NCBI RefSeq assembly: GCF_011764545.1
Contig: NZ_AP022870.1
Span: forward strand, 9,306,001 to 9,370,000
DNA length: 64,000 bases
Source: Phytohabitans flavus
GTDB lineage: Bacteria; Actinomycetota; Actinomycetes; Mycobacteriales; Micromonosporaceae
Direction of reading: 5' to 3'
The position numbers and the translations under genes were made by a program. The notes beneath the pieces were generated by a model that saw nothing but the letters and a program-made list of their open reading frames with translations, was not told the origin of the DNA and searched no databases. Shown here piece by piece: positions 1 through 8,002 of this stretch. Every line of letters begins with the position of its first letter. The stretch's first letter is position 1.

Positions 1-645
1 TCCGGCTCCGACGCGGTGCTCAAGGCGATGCGCCGGTCGTACCGGGCGGAGAAGTACCTCGGCATCATCGAGAATGTGCGCGCCGCGATGCCGGACGCGG
101 CCATCACCACCGACATCATCGTGGGCTTCCCCGGGGAGACCGAGGAGGACTTCGCGCAGACGCTCGACGTGGTGCGCGAGGCCCGGTTCGCCGGCGCGTT
201 CACGTTCCAGTACTCCAAGCGCCCCGGCACGCCCGCCGCGACGATGCCCGACCAGCTCCCGAAGCAGGTGGTGCAGGAGCGGTACGACCGGCTGATGGCG
301 GTCGTCGAAGAGGTCACCTGGGCGGAAAACAAGGCGCTCGTCGGCGAGGCCGTCGAGGTGCTGGTGGCCGTGGGTGAGGGGCGCAAGGACGAGCGCACGG
401 GCCGCCTGTCCGGCCGCGCCCGCGACGGCCGGCTGGTGCACTTCGCCACCGGCGATATCGGCGACCAGATCAGGCCGGGCGACATCGTGCACACCGTCGT
501 GACGTACGCGGCGCCGCACCACCTCAACGCCGACGGCGCGCCGCTGCACCACCGGCGCACGCGCGCGGGTGACGCGTGGGAGTCGGGGCGGGCACCCCGT
601 ACACCAGGGGTGCTGCTCGGGATGCCCGCCGTCCGTCCTTCTTAG
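1..645 (+). CDS. miaB: tRNA-2-methylthio-N6-dimethylallyladenosine synthase MiaB, C-terminal part
   Basis: This is the 3' end of a radical-SAM methylthiotransferase; the reading frame is open from base 1, so the start and the Fe-S cluster cysteines lie outside the window. About 214 residues are visible: the end of the radical-SAM barrel with the family motif [12 protein letters not shown], the conserved [12 protein letters not shown] stretch, then a TRAM RNA-binding domain at about residues 120-175. MiaB adds a methylthio group to isopentenyl-adenosine-37 of tRNAs reading UNN codons. The prenyltransferase acting just before it, MiaA, lies 9.5 kb downstream, the usual actinobacterial arrangement. 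The last 35 residues are poorly conserved tail. Identification is secure. Confidence 0.93.
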   Translation, partial: SGSDAVLKAMRRSYRAEKYLGIIENVRAAMPDAAITTDIIVGFPGETEEDFAQTLDVVREARFAGAFTFQYSKRPGTPAATMPDQLPKQVVQERYDRLMAVVEEVTWAENKALVGEAVEVLVAVGEGRKDERTGRLSGRARDGRLVHFATGDIGDQIRPGDIVHTVVTYAAPHHLNADGAPLHHRRTRAGDAWESGRAPRTPGVLLGMPAVRPS

Positions 646-655
646 ACGCGCGCGG

Positions 656-2278
656 TCATGTACCGGCGGTGCAGGTCGCGCCGTTGAGGCGGACGCTCGC
701 CGGCGCGGTGGCCGGGCCGTTGGCGGTGAAGCCGATGGTCACCGAGCCGCCGACCGGCAGCGACGGGCTCCAGTTCGGCGCCGCCGCGGTCACGGTGGTA
801 CCGCTCTGCGTCACGGTCGCGTTCCAGCCGCTGCCGAGCGTCACGCCGGACGGCCAGGTCCAGGCGACGCTCCACGGGTTGACCGCGCTGTTGCTGTTGT
901 TACGCACGGTCAGGTTGCCCTGGAAGCCACCCTGCCAGGCGTTCGTCTGCTGGTACGTGAACTGGCAGCCGAGCGGCCCGTTGGTCGTGGGCGGCGCGCC
1001 GGTGGTCGGACCGCCGGTGGGGCCGCCTGTCGTGGGCCCGCCGGTCGATCCACCGCCGACCGGTGCGATCAGGTACGGCTGGAGGATCGCCTGCTTCTCC
1101 GTGTTGATGTTGGTCCAGTCGTCCAGCGCGATGCCGCCGGTGTCACCCGAGTTCGGGTTCCACGACCAGTACGTGAAGGACATGCCGTTGACGCCGGCGC
1201 CGGTGTACCGCATCAGCTCCTGAAGCCACACCTTGTCCTTCGGGTCGGCCAGCGTGCTGCCGAACTCGCCCATCATGATCGGCGCGACGTTCTGCTTGTA
1301 CAGGTAGCCCCAGAAGCCGTCCCACAGCGCCGGCATGTTGGCCGGGTAGTTGGGCTCGTCGAACCAGTCCTGGTGGAACACCGAGATCGCGTACTCGTGC
1401 GGCGAGTAGACGAGCCGGTTCGCCACGTTGAGCCGTACCGGGAACTCGCCCGCCTTGGACAGGTTGCCGCCCCACCAGCCGCAGCTCTCGTCGTTGCTGG
1501 GGTCGCCGTCCCACACGTTCGACAGGCCACCGCTGGGGCAGCTCACGCCCTCCACGAAGATCAGCCAGTTGGGCTGCACGCCCAGGATCGCGTTGCCGGC
1601 CCGCTCCGCCGCGAGGCGCCAGTCGCGGGTCTGCACGCCGCAACCCCAGCAAGCACCGGTGGCGTTGGGGTTGGTCCCGTCGGCGTGCGGCTCGTTGTGC
1701 AGGTCCGCGCCGATCACGGTGGTGTTGCCCGCGTACCGCCGGGCCAGCATCTGCCAGTCGCTGATCCAGGTCGCCTCGGTGACGGTCGGCGTGTACCAGA
1801 GCGCCGACTGCCCCGCCGCCGTCGGGCGGTGCCGGTCGAGAATCACCCGCATGCCCTTGGAGCCGGCGTAGTCGATGACCTTGTCGAGGATCTGCAACGG
1901 CGTGTTGCCGACCAGGTCGGGGTTGACAAAATCATTGATCCCGGTCGCGGTCGCACCGGGCTTGAGAGCATCGTTGGAGTACGGGATGCGCAGCGTGTTG
2001 TAGCCCAGGCTGGCCATCTTGTCGACCTGGTTGCGCCAGGGGTTGCTGGACCACAGGCCGTGGAAGGTCTTGTTGTCGGTCTCCATGCCGAACCAGTTGA
2101 TGCCGGTCAGCCGGACCGTCGAGCCGGTGCTGTCGACAATCTTGTTGCCGCTGGTGCGCAGGTATCCGGTGCCGGTACCCGCCGCGAGCGCCGCCGGCGC
2201 CATGGCGATGGCGACAAGGAATCCGGCGGCGGCTGCGGTGGCGACGGCAAGGGCGCTCGCGAGCGCTCTGCGGGACAT
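656..2278 (-). CDS. Secreted GH5 endoglucanase with C-terminal CBM2
   Basis: A 540-residue exported cellulase. Residues 1-32 form a Sec signal peptide ending ALA. The catalytic domain (about 37-405) is glycoside hydrolase family 5: the acid/base glutamate is in LHNEP (E196), the predicted nucleophile is in MGEFGS (E338), and the family residues RIPYS and LDRHRP are present. A Pro/Thr/Gly linker (about 408-435) leads to a family 2 cellulose-binding module (about 438-540) with the expected paired cysteines near its ends and exposed tryptophans. Expected reaction: internal hydrolysis of beta-1,4-glucans. It converges on miaB with 10 bases between stops. No CebR-type operator is visible just upstream. 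Other GH5 subfamily specificities (mannanase, xyloglucanase) cannot be excluded. Confidence 0.9.
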   Translation of the reverse strand: MSRRALASALAVATAAAAGFLVAIAMAPAALAAGTGTGYLRTSGNKIVDSTGSTVRLTGINWFGMETDNKTFHGLWSSNPWRNQVDKMASLGYNTLRIPYSNDALKPGATATGINDFVNPDLVGNTPLQILDKVIDYAGSKGMRVILDRHRPTAAGQSALWYTPTVTEATWISDWQMLARRYAGNTTVIGADLHNEPHADGTNPNATGACWGCGVQTRDWRLAAERAGNAILGVQPNWLIFVEGVSCPSGGLSNVWDGDPSNDESCGWWGGNLSKAGEFPVRLNVANRLVYSPHEYAISVFHQDWFDEPNYPANMPALWDGFWGYLYKQNVAPIMMGEFGSTLADPKDKVWLQELMRYTGAGVNGMSFTYWSWNPNSGDTGGIALDDWTNINTEKQAILQPYLIAPVGGGSTGGPTTGGPTGGPTTGAPPTTNGPLGCQFTYQQTNAWQGGFQGNLTVRNNSNSAVNPWSVAWTWPSGVTLGSGWNATVTQSGTTVTAAAPNWSPSLPVGGSVTIGFTANGPATAPASVRLNGATCTAGT

Positions 2279-2616
2279 AGCCAGGTTTCTCCGATCAGAG
2301 GAAATGCAGCGTCAAGGAAAGAACGTTGCCCTGGCTCCGCCGCCCATTCTGATGCCTGTAAATGCCCTCGTCAAACGCGGCGTGGGTGTCCTACCTCCGC
2401 CTTCAACAGATTTGAGCTACCGCGATGTCCGCTGTGGTCCAGACCGCTGCTCCCGCGGCCTCACCCTCCGCGTCACACAACCTCCGGCCCCGCCGCCCCT
2501 CCGGCGGGGGCGCTCCGCACTGTCGCGCGAGCGGCGTGGTCGCATTTGCTCTGCTTCCCTACGGGAAGCGGGCCCCGCGCAGGCGGGCGGCGGCCTTGAT
2601 CGGTGGGTGGTTGGGT
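2279..2616. other. Intergenic stretch: endoglucanase upstream region and left part of repeat island A
   Basis: About 130 bases of endoglucanase upstream region are followed by an R1 repeat copy (2411-2482), a GC-rich stretch with a small dyad (CTTCCCTACGGGAAG near 2554), and the CCTTGATCGG motif just before the left end of the IS1182-type element. I see no credible gene. Confidence 0.6.
2411..2482 (+). repeat. Dispersed repeat R1, copy a (forward)
   Basis: About 70 bp beginning TTTGAGCTACCGCGATGTCC and ending near CACAACC. Near-identical copies lie at 12463, 28428, 39231 and 50017 (same strand) and at 23134/24758, 29282 and 50697 (opposite strand). The centre carries a dyad of the GGTCCGGACC type, here GGTCCAGACC. 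Confidence 0.85.
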
Positions 2617-2710
2617 CGTCCGTGGCGAGAAATTGCCCTTGGTGAGCCTGTTGCGTTTTCGGTATGTGTCGTTAGGCCGTTTTTGGTGGGTGGTGGTCGA
2701 TGGTTGTGGG

Positions 2711-4378
2711 GTGGCGAAGGGGTTCCGGCCGGTAGATCGTGATCAGCGGTTTCTGTTGCCGGTGGATATGGTCGAGTGGCTGCCGGTTGATCATCAGGTG
2801 TGGCTGGTGTTGGACGTGGTGGATCAGCTGGACCTGGCGGTGTTGACGGGCTGGTATGCGCGGGGTGGGGTGGGGCGGCGGGCGTATGACCCGGCGATGA
2901 TGCTCGCGTTGCTGGTCTACGGCTATGCCAATGGGGTTCGTTCTTCGCGGGCGATCGAGCGGGCTTGTCACAGTGATGTGGCGTTTCGGGTGATCTGTGC
3001 GCAGGATCCGCCGGATCACACTCAGATCGCCCGGTTCCGTAAGCGGCATCTGGAGGCGTTCAGCGACCTGTTCACCCAGGTGTTGATCGTGTGTGCCCGG
3101 GCCGGGTACGTGCGGCTTGGGATCGTCGCGATCGATGGGACGAAGGTCGCCGCGAACGCGTCGATCGACGCGACTCATGAACGGGACTGGTTCGCGGGGA
3201 AGGTGGCGGCGATGACGGACGAGGCCGCCGCCTGTGACGCGGCCGAGGACGCGCTGTTCGGCGCCGGCCGGCGCGGCGACGAACCGCCCGATGGGATGTC
3301 CGGCCGGGGCGCGGCCGGGCGCGCGGAGCGGGCCGCCCGGCTGCGGCAATGCCTGGACGAGTTGGCCGTCGAGCACGCCACCCAAGCCGAACACACACGT
3401 GTCCAGGCGCAGCACGCCACCGACTATCTGGCCCAGGCCCGGGCCGGGCAGCCCAGGCGGGGCCGCCCGCCGCGTGGGGTCGACCCGGTCGCGTTGGCGC
3501 AGGCCATCGCTGAAGGGCACGCGGCCAAGTACGGCCCGGAACACCGCTACACCCGCCGCGCGGCCAAGGCCGCTACCACCAAAGCGGAAACCGCTGCTAC
3601 CGAAGCGGAAACCGCTACCACCAAAGCGGAAACCGCTACCACCAAAGCGGAAACCGCTGCTACCGAAGCGGAAACCGCTACTACCGAAGCGGAAACCGCT
3701 GCTACCGGTCAGCGCGGCACACCGGCTGCCGCCGCAGACGGCAAGGCAGGACACAAGACCGGCCCGCGGCGCAACAGCACCGACCCCGACTCCCGACTCA
3801 TGCCCACCCGCAAAGGGTTCATCCAGGGCTACAACGCGCAACTAGCCGGCAGCCAAGACCACTTCGTCGTCGCGGCCGACCTGGTACAAGACACCGGCGA
3901 CGTCGCCCAACTACAACCCATGATGGCCAAGACCAGCCACACCGCCGACACCCTGCGCCCACACCGACCCGACCCGGACGCCGACCACGCCACCATCGGC
4001 ACCGCCCTGGCCGACAACGGCTACTGCAGCGACGCCAACCTCACCGCCGACGGCCCCGACCGACTCATCGCCACCGGCAAAACCCACGACCTGACCACCG
4101 CCGCCACCACCCACCCAGCCAGCGGCCCACCACCCGAACACGCCACCGCCACGCAACGCATGCACCACCGGCTACGCACCCCCGAAGGCGCCGCCCTCTA
4201 CAAAAAACGCGGCGCCACCATCGAACCCATCAACGGCACCCTCAAAGACCGCGGCAACTTCCGCCACTTCCTCCTACGCGGCCTACAAGCCTGCCGCGCC
4301 GAACTCCACCTCGCCGCCACCGCCCACAACCTGCGACGCCTACACAACCTCCTCCACAACCCACAACCAGCCACCTGA
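2711..4378 (+). CDS. IS1182-family DDE transposase
   Basis: A transposase of about 555 residues, started at the GTG giving VAKGFRPVDRDQ; the frame is open further upstream, to an ATG at 2603 that lies outside the left end of the element. It has the DUF772-type N-terminal domain (about 30-115), then AIDGTKVAANAS carrying the first catalytic aspartate (about D142), LADNGYCSD carrying the second, and EPINGTLKDRGNFRHF carrying the glutamate. Between the first two motifs is a charged, Ala-rich insertion that includes six tandem seven-residue repeats (about residues 288-329). The frame is intact, so it may be active. IS1182 versus another IS5-like group is judged from motifs only. Confidence 0.88.
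   Translation: MAKGFRPVDRDQRFLLPVDMVEWLPVDHQVWLVLDVVDQLDLAVLTGWYARGGVGRRAYDPAMMLALLVYGYANGVRSSRAIERACHSDVAFRVICAQDPPDHTQIARFRKRHLEAFSDLFTQVLIVCARAGYVRLGIVAIDGTKVAANASIDATHERDWFAGKVAAMTDEAAACDAAEDALFGAGRRGDEPPDGMSGRGAAGRAERAARLRQCLDELAVEHATQAEHTRVQAQHATDYLAQARAGQPRRGRPPRGVDPVALAQAIAEGHAAKYGPEHRYTRRAAKAATTKAETAATEAETATTKAETATTKAETAATEAETATTEAETAATGQRGTPAAAADGKAGHKTGPRRNSTDPDSRLMPTRKGFIQGYNAQLAGSQDHFVVAADLVQDTGDVAQLQPMMAKTSHTADTLRPHRPDPDADHATIGTALADNGYCSDANLTADGPDRLIATGKTHDLTTAATTHPASGPPPEHATATQRMHHRLRTPEGAALYKKRGATIEPINGTLKDRGNFRHFLLRGLQACRAELHLAATAHNLRRLHNLLHNPQPAT
3572..3697 (+). repeat. Six 21-bp tandem repeats inside the transposase gene
   Basis: Six in-frame 21-base units encode alternating ATTKAET, AATEAET and ATTEAET heptads, with a seventh partial unit running into GQRG. 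The units differ by a few bases, consistent with slippage expansion and divergence. The period is a whole number of codons, so the frame is preserved. Confidence 0.93.
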
Positions 4379-4719
4379 CCACCCCACAACCACAAGGAGC
4401 GGCGCTTCACGCCGCTCCACTTCTCGATGCGGAGGTGGTACGGCGCGAAACGCCGCACCACCCCAACCGAAAACGCAACAGGCTCTGGTGGGGCGCTTTC
4501 TCGCCACGGACGCTGGGCGGCACCGAGCGACGGCGCCGATCAAGGAACGTCCGGGGGCGGCAGCCGGCGGCATACCCATGTGGACAGACGCCGGGGCAGC
4601 GGCGCACAACGGGGCGGCTCGACAGGTCCGCGCTCGACAGATGGCCCGACGCCTGGACCGCGCCCCACGCGAAGGTTGTGTTCATCCGTGACCGGCGGGC
4701 TCTTGGCCCGCGGAGCCGG

Positions 4720-4823
4720 CAGTGGAGGTCGGGGATCTCGGCGAGCGCCAGCGAGCCGCCGACCGTAGCGGTGCCCGCGGGAGCATGCGGTCCGCAGCTG
4801 ACGCGGACCGGGGCAAATCAGCT
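4720..4823. repeat. Repeat R3, copy 1 (diverged reverse R1 plus upstream block)
   Basis: About 104 bp matching 12868-12967 at roughly 90% identity by eye. It starts GGCAGTGGAGGTCGGGG, contains the dyad-rich block CGGCGAGCGCCAGCGAGCC and ends GACGCGGACCGGGGCAAAT. The terminal 50 bp can be read as a diverged reverse-strand R1 (CCCGCGGGAGCA, then CGGTCCG, then GCGGACC, then CAAAT). Confidence 0.75.
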
Positions 4824-4892
4824 TGTCCAGCTTTCCCTGCGACCGGGCGGACCTTCGACGCCAGGTCTCTGCTGGCGGAGGAGACACGAAAC

Positions 4893-4935
4893 GGTGAGGG
4901 CTCCCCAGCCCGCCGCCGGGGAGCCCTCACCTCTT
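4893..4935 (-). terminator. Terminator hairpin after the MMPL gene
   Basis: Perfect inverted repeat GTGAGGGCTCCCC / GGGGAGCCCTCAC with a 10-base GC-rich loop, just beyond the MMPL stop codon. On the plus strand it is followed by CTCTTTT, so it may work in both directions. Confidence 0.7.
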
Positions 4936-4949
4936 TTGGGAGGGAATAG

Positions 4950-7118
4950 CTAGTGCGTGCCGGCTGCCACCGGCTCCCGCTCCTGCGCCGGCTGGCCGTG
5001 CCCGCCGGGCGCGTCGCCGTGGCCGGGCCACCAGGCCTTGTGGCCTAGCAGCGCGGTCAGGCTCGGCACCAGGAACATCGACATGACGAACGCGGAGATC
5101 GCGATGCCGATCGAGACCGCGAAGCCCATCTCGCTCAGGAACGCGATGCCGGCCAGCATCATCGAGGCGAAGGTACCGGCCAGGATGAGGCCCGCCGAGG
5201 CGACCGAGGGGCCGCCGTGCTCGACGGCGAGGTCGGCGGACGTGCGCGGGTCGTTGCCGAGTCTCGCCTCCTCGCGCAGTCGGGCGATCATCAGGATGTT
5301 GTAGTCGGTACCGATCGCCACCACGAAGAGGTACAGGATCGTGGGCAGCATGAACGACAAGCCGGGCCGGCCGACCATGCCCTGGAAGACCAGCACCGTC
5401 GCGCCCAGCGTGCTGAAGAAGCCGAGCACCACCGCGAGCATCAGGTAGATCGGCGCGACCAAGGCCCGCAGCAGCAGTGCCAGGATGATCGCGATCAGTA
5501 CGCCGGCGACCGGGAAGATGACCCGCAGGTCGCGGTCGTTGGCGTGCCGGATGTCCGCGAAGATCGAGCTGGCGCCACCCACGTACGCGGTCGCGCCGGC
5601 CGGCACGTCGGCGTGTGCCACGTCGCGGAGTGGGCCGCCGGCGAGGTCGAGCGCCTCGTTCGAGTACGGGCTGGTGGCGAGCAGCAGGTTGATCTGCGCC
5701 GCCATGCCGTCCTGGCTCACCGCCGCCTGCTTGCCACCCGGTGCGGGCATGATGCCGCCGACGCCGGGCACCGCCTTGAGCTTGTTCGCGTACTGGTCGA
5801 GCGCCGCCGGGTCAAGCTGCCCACCGTCGCTGCGTACGTACACAGTGGTGGGGTTGAGCGCGCCCGCCGGGAAGCCGGCCTGTAGGTCGCGGAAGCCCTG
5901 CGACGACTCGGTGTCCTCAGGCAGCTGGCCGGTCTGGTCGTAGTCGGTCTTCATGCCCAGCGAGCCGAGCGCGAGCCCGACCATGATCAGGCCGGAGACG
6001 GCCGCCACCACCGCCGGACGGCGGCCGACGAACTTGCCGACGCCCTGGAACGCGCTCTTCTTCGGCACCCGCTGCCACGACTTGGACGGCCAGAAGACGC
6101 GCGGCCCGAGGAGCGAAACGATCGCGGGTACCAGCGTCACCGAGGCCAGCGCCATCACCGCGACGGCGATCGAGAGGCCGGGGCCGAGGCTGCGGAACGC
6201 GCCGAAGACGGCCAGCAGCAGCGCCATGAACGCGATGACGATCGCGGCCGCCGCGGAGGCGATCACCTCGCCGACCCGCGCCACGGCGTTGACCAGCGCC
6301 TCCTTCTTGTTGTCGCCGGCGCGCAGCCGCTCGCGGTAGCGGAAGAGCAGGAAGAGGATGTAGTCGGTGCCGACGCCGAACAGCACGATCGTCAGGATGA
6401 TCTGGAGCGACTGGTCGACCTGGAGGTCGGTGGCCTCGGCGACGAGCGCGATCAACCCCGGGGAGATGGCGCTCACGATGCCGACCGTGACGATGGGCAG
6501 GAAGGCCGCGATCGGGCTGCGGTAGATCAACAGCAGCAGCACGATGATGAGGACGACCGTGGCGATACTGACGATCGTCAGCGCCTGCTCGAAGGCGTCC
6601 TGGTTGTCCAGCTGCATCGCGACGTCACCGGTTACTGCCAGCGCGAGCGGTGTGCCGGACAGCATGGGCTTGGTCGTGTCCCGGATCCGCTGGACGGCGT
6701 CCATGACCTTCTGGTCGTCGGGCAGCCCCTGGATGCCGATGCTGATCAGCTGTACCTGCTTGTTGGGGGAGAGGGCCTCCGGGCCGGTCACCACGCCGGT
6801 GACCTTCTCGATGTTGGCCGACTGCACCGCTTGGGCCATGTCGCCGACCTTGGCCTGATCGGCCTCGGTGAGCGGCTGGCTGTCGGTGCGGCGTACGACG
6901 ACGGTCGCCGTGGAGTCGCTGGACTGCGCGAACTTCTCCTCAGCCAGCTGCTGCGCCTGGACTGACTCGTAGCTGTCGGGCAGGAAGTTTGCCTGGTCAC
7001 CGGTCGTCACGTCGGACAAGGTGGGGGCGAACGCGACGATACCCACCGCCGCGATGACCCAGGCAAGGATGACCTTCCACGGGTTGTAGACGACAAAGCG
7101 TCCCAACCGTTCGAACAT
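4950..7118 (-). CDS. MMPL family RND-type transporter
   Basis: A 722-residue inner-membrane exporter made of two similar halves. Each half has one membrane helix, a large extracytoplasmic domain and a bundle of about five helices, giving about 12 helices. The signature GTDY occurs in both halves (GTDYILFLLFRYRE and GTDYNILMIARLREE), typical of MMPL/RND proteins in which charged residues in the helices couple transport to protons. Family members export lipids, siderophores or antibiotics; the substrate is not evident. It is transcribed away from an adjacent TetR gene, with tandem palindromes 30-67 bp upstream of its ATG, so TetR repression is likely. The C-terminus is a short polar tail. Confidence 0.93.
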   Translation of the reverse strand: MFERLGRFVVYNPWKVILAWVIAAVGIVAFAPTLSDVTTGDQANFLPDSYESVQAQQLAEEKFAQSSDSTATVVVRRTDSQPLTEADQAKVGDMAQAVQSANIEKVTGVVTGPEALSPNKQVQLISIGIQGLPDDQKVMDAVQRIRDTTKPMLSGTPLALAVTGDVAMQLDNQDAFEQALTIVSIATVVLIIVLLLLIYRSPIAAFLPIVTVGIVSAISPGLIALVAEATDLQVDQSLQIILTIVLFGVGTDYILFLLFRYRERLRAGDNKKEALVNAVARVGEVIASAAAAIVIAFMALLLAVFGAFRSLGPGLSIAVAVMALASVTLVPAIVSLLGPRVFWPSKSWQRVPKKSAFQGVGKFVGRRPAVVAAVSGLIMVGLALGSLGMKTDYDQTGQLPEDTESSQGFRDLQAGFPAGALNPTTVYVRSDGGQLDPAALDQYANKLKAVPGVGGIMPAPGGKQAAVSQDGMAAQINLLLATSPYSNEALDLAGGPLRDVAHADVPAGATAYVGGASSIFADIRHANDRDLRVIFPVAGVLIAIILALLLRALVAPIYLMLAVVLGFFSTLGATVLVFQGMVGRPGLSFMLPTILYLFVVAIGTDYNILMIARLREEARLGNDPRTSADLAVEHGGPSVASAGLILAGTFASMMLAGIAFLSEMGFAVSIGIAISAFVMSMFLVPSLTALLGHKAWWPGHGDAPGGHGQPAQEREPVAAGTH

Positions 7119-7147
7119 GACTCCCCCTCAGTCGGCCGTTCGGTCCT

Positions 7148-7185
7148 TACCGTCCGGCAAGTAGATGCCTACCTGCCGGACGGTA
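7148..7185. promoter_or_regulatory. Tandem TetR-type operator between MMPL and TetR genes
   Basis: Outer arms TACCGTCCGGCA (7148-7159) and TGCCGGACGGTA (7174-7185) are perfect inverted repeats. Each arm also belongs to a shorter palindrome with TAC...GTA ends (TACCGTCCGGCAAGTA and TACCTGCCGGACGGTA), giving two overlapping half-site sets. The location between the divergent regulator and transporter genes fits autoregulation and repression. Confidence 0.75.
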
Positions 7186-7332
7186 GATAAGATTTGAGCG
7201 TAGGGCAAGGACTTTTCACGCGTATGACGAAGCTCGCACGACGATGATGCGCCAGGCGGGCTGAGAGGCTGCTGAGAGTGCGTAACGCGCAGATTGCTGG
7301 GTACGATCAGCGCGCTGAGGAGGTGCGAAACC

Positions 7333-7941
7333 GTGGTCGCAGATGACACCAAGGCCCGGATCCGTGCCGTGGCGATGGAGCTGTTCACCGCGCAGGGTTA
7401 CGAGCAGACGAGCCTGCGTGAGATCGCCGATCAGGTGGGCATGACCAAGGCTTCGCTCTACTACCACTACCCGTCGAAGCAGGCGCTGCTGCTGGCGCTG
7501 ATCGAGCCGCTCGTCGACGACTGGCGGCGCGAGGTGGAGGCGGCGGAGCAGGAGCCGTACAACCCGGCGAGCGTGCGCATCACCCTCGGCCGCATCCTCG
7601 ACACGATGATCCGCCATCGCGACGCGTGCGCGATCGTCATGCGGGACACCCCGGCATTGACCTCGGTCAAGCCGATGCTTCAGGAAATGCTCCAGGTCGG
7701 CGCCCGGCTGCACGATTGGCTGGCCGGTCCACACCCGAGCGATGTCGACCGGATCAAGGCGGTGGCCGCCTCCGAGGTGCTCGGCGGCGCCGTCTCGTCG
7801 GTGGTGTCGATCGCCGAGGTCTCGCCGATCGTGCTCCGCCAGACGCTGCTCGACTGCGCGATGGGCGTGCTGGGCATGATCACCTCGGAGGCCCCGGTGA
7901 CGGTGGCGAGCCAGCGCGTCCCGGTCGACCAGCCAGCCTGA
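7333..7941 (+). CDS. TetR/AcrR family transcriptional regulator
   Basis: A repressor of about 202 residues. The N-terminal helix-turn-helix has the family pattern ARIRAVAMELF, then GYEQTSLREIADQVGMTK, then ASLYYHYPSKQALL, covering about residues 7-55. The C-terminal ligand-binding domain is variable, so the effector is unknown. The GTG at 7333 is chosen as start because GAGGAGG lies 9 bases upstream; an in-frame ATG at 7294 has no such site. It is divergent from the MMPL exporter and the intergenic palindromes are its probable operators. The expected model is a locally acting repressor released by a substrate of the pump. Confidence 0.9.
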   Translation: MVADDTKARIRAVAMELFTAQGYEQTSLREIADQVGMTKASLYYHYPSKQALLLALIEPLVDDWRREVEAAEQEPYNPASVRITLGRILDTMIRHRDACAIVMRDTPALTSVKPMLQEMLQVGARLHDWLAGPHPSDVDRIKAVAASEVLGGAVSSVVSIAEVSPIVLRQTLLDCAMGVLGMITSEAPVTVASQRVPVDQPA

Positions 7942-8002
7942 TCGCCGGCTCAACGCCCGAAGGCGACGAGCCGGCGAAGCGAATCCCAGGCAGCGCCGAA
8001 GG

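Larger units (their letters stand above)
2617..4512 (+). mobile_element. IS1182-family insertion sequence, about 1.9 kb
   Basis: The ends form an imperfect 47-bp terminal inverted repeat: 2617-2663 on the left and 4466-4512 on the right. Both begin CGTCCGTGGCGAGAAA and end CCTGTTGCGTTTTCGGT, with about 40 of 47 positions identical by eye. The element holds a single transposase gene. I see no clear target-site duplication. Flanking DNA on both sides carries CCTTGATCGG or its complement, so the element sits inside a repeat island. Confidence 0.78.
4513..4949. other. Intergenic stretch, right part of repeat island A
   Basis: Holds the CCGATCAAGG motif near 4537, about 180 bp with no recognisable feature, the R3 repeat (4720-4823) and a strong hairpin beside the end of the MMPL gene. 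Open frames here are short and lack gene-like features. Confidence 0.6.

Noticed and set aside
569-2599. Long plus-strand frame opposite the endoglucanase
   Set aside because: Low-complexity Arg/Val/Gly translation with no motifs; the minus strand encodes a complete GH5-CBM2 enzyme.
3572-3697. Short tandem units considered as a CRISPR array
   Set aside because: The units are contiguous 21-bp repeats without spacers and in frame with the transposase; no cas genes are in the window.
2411-4823. Composite island A read as an integrated plasmid or prophage
   Set aside because: No integrase, replication or phage genes and no tRNA attachment site; only an IS and repeats are present.
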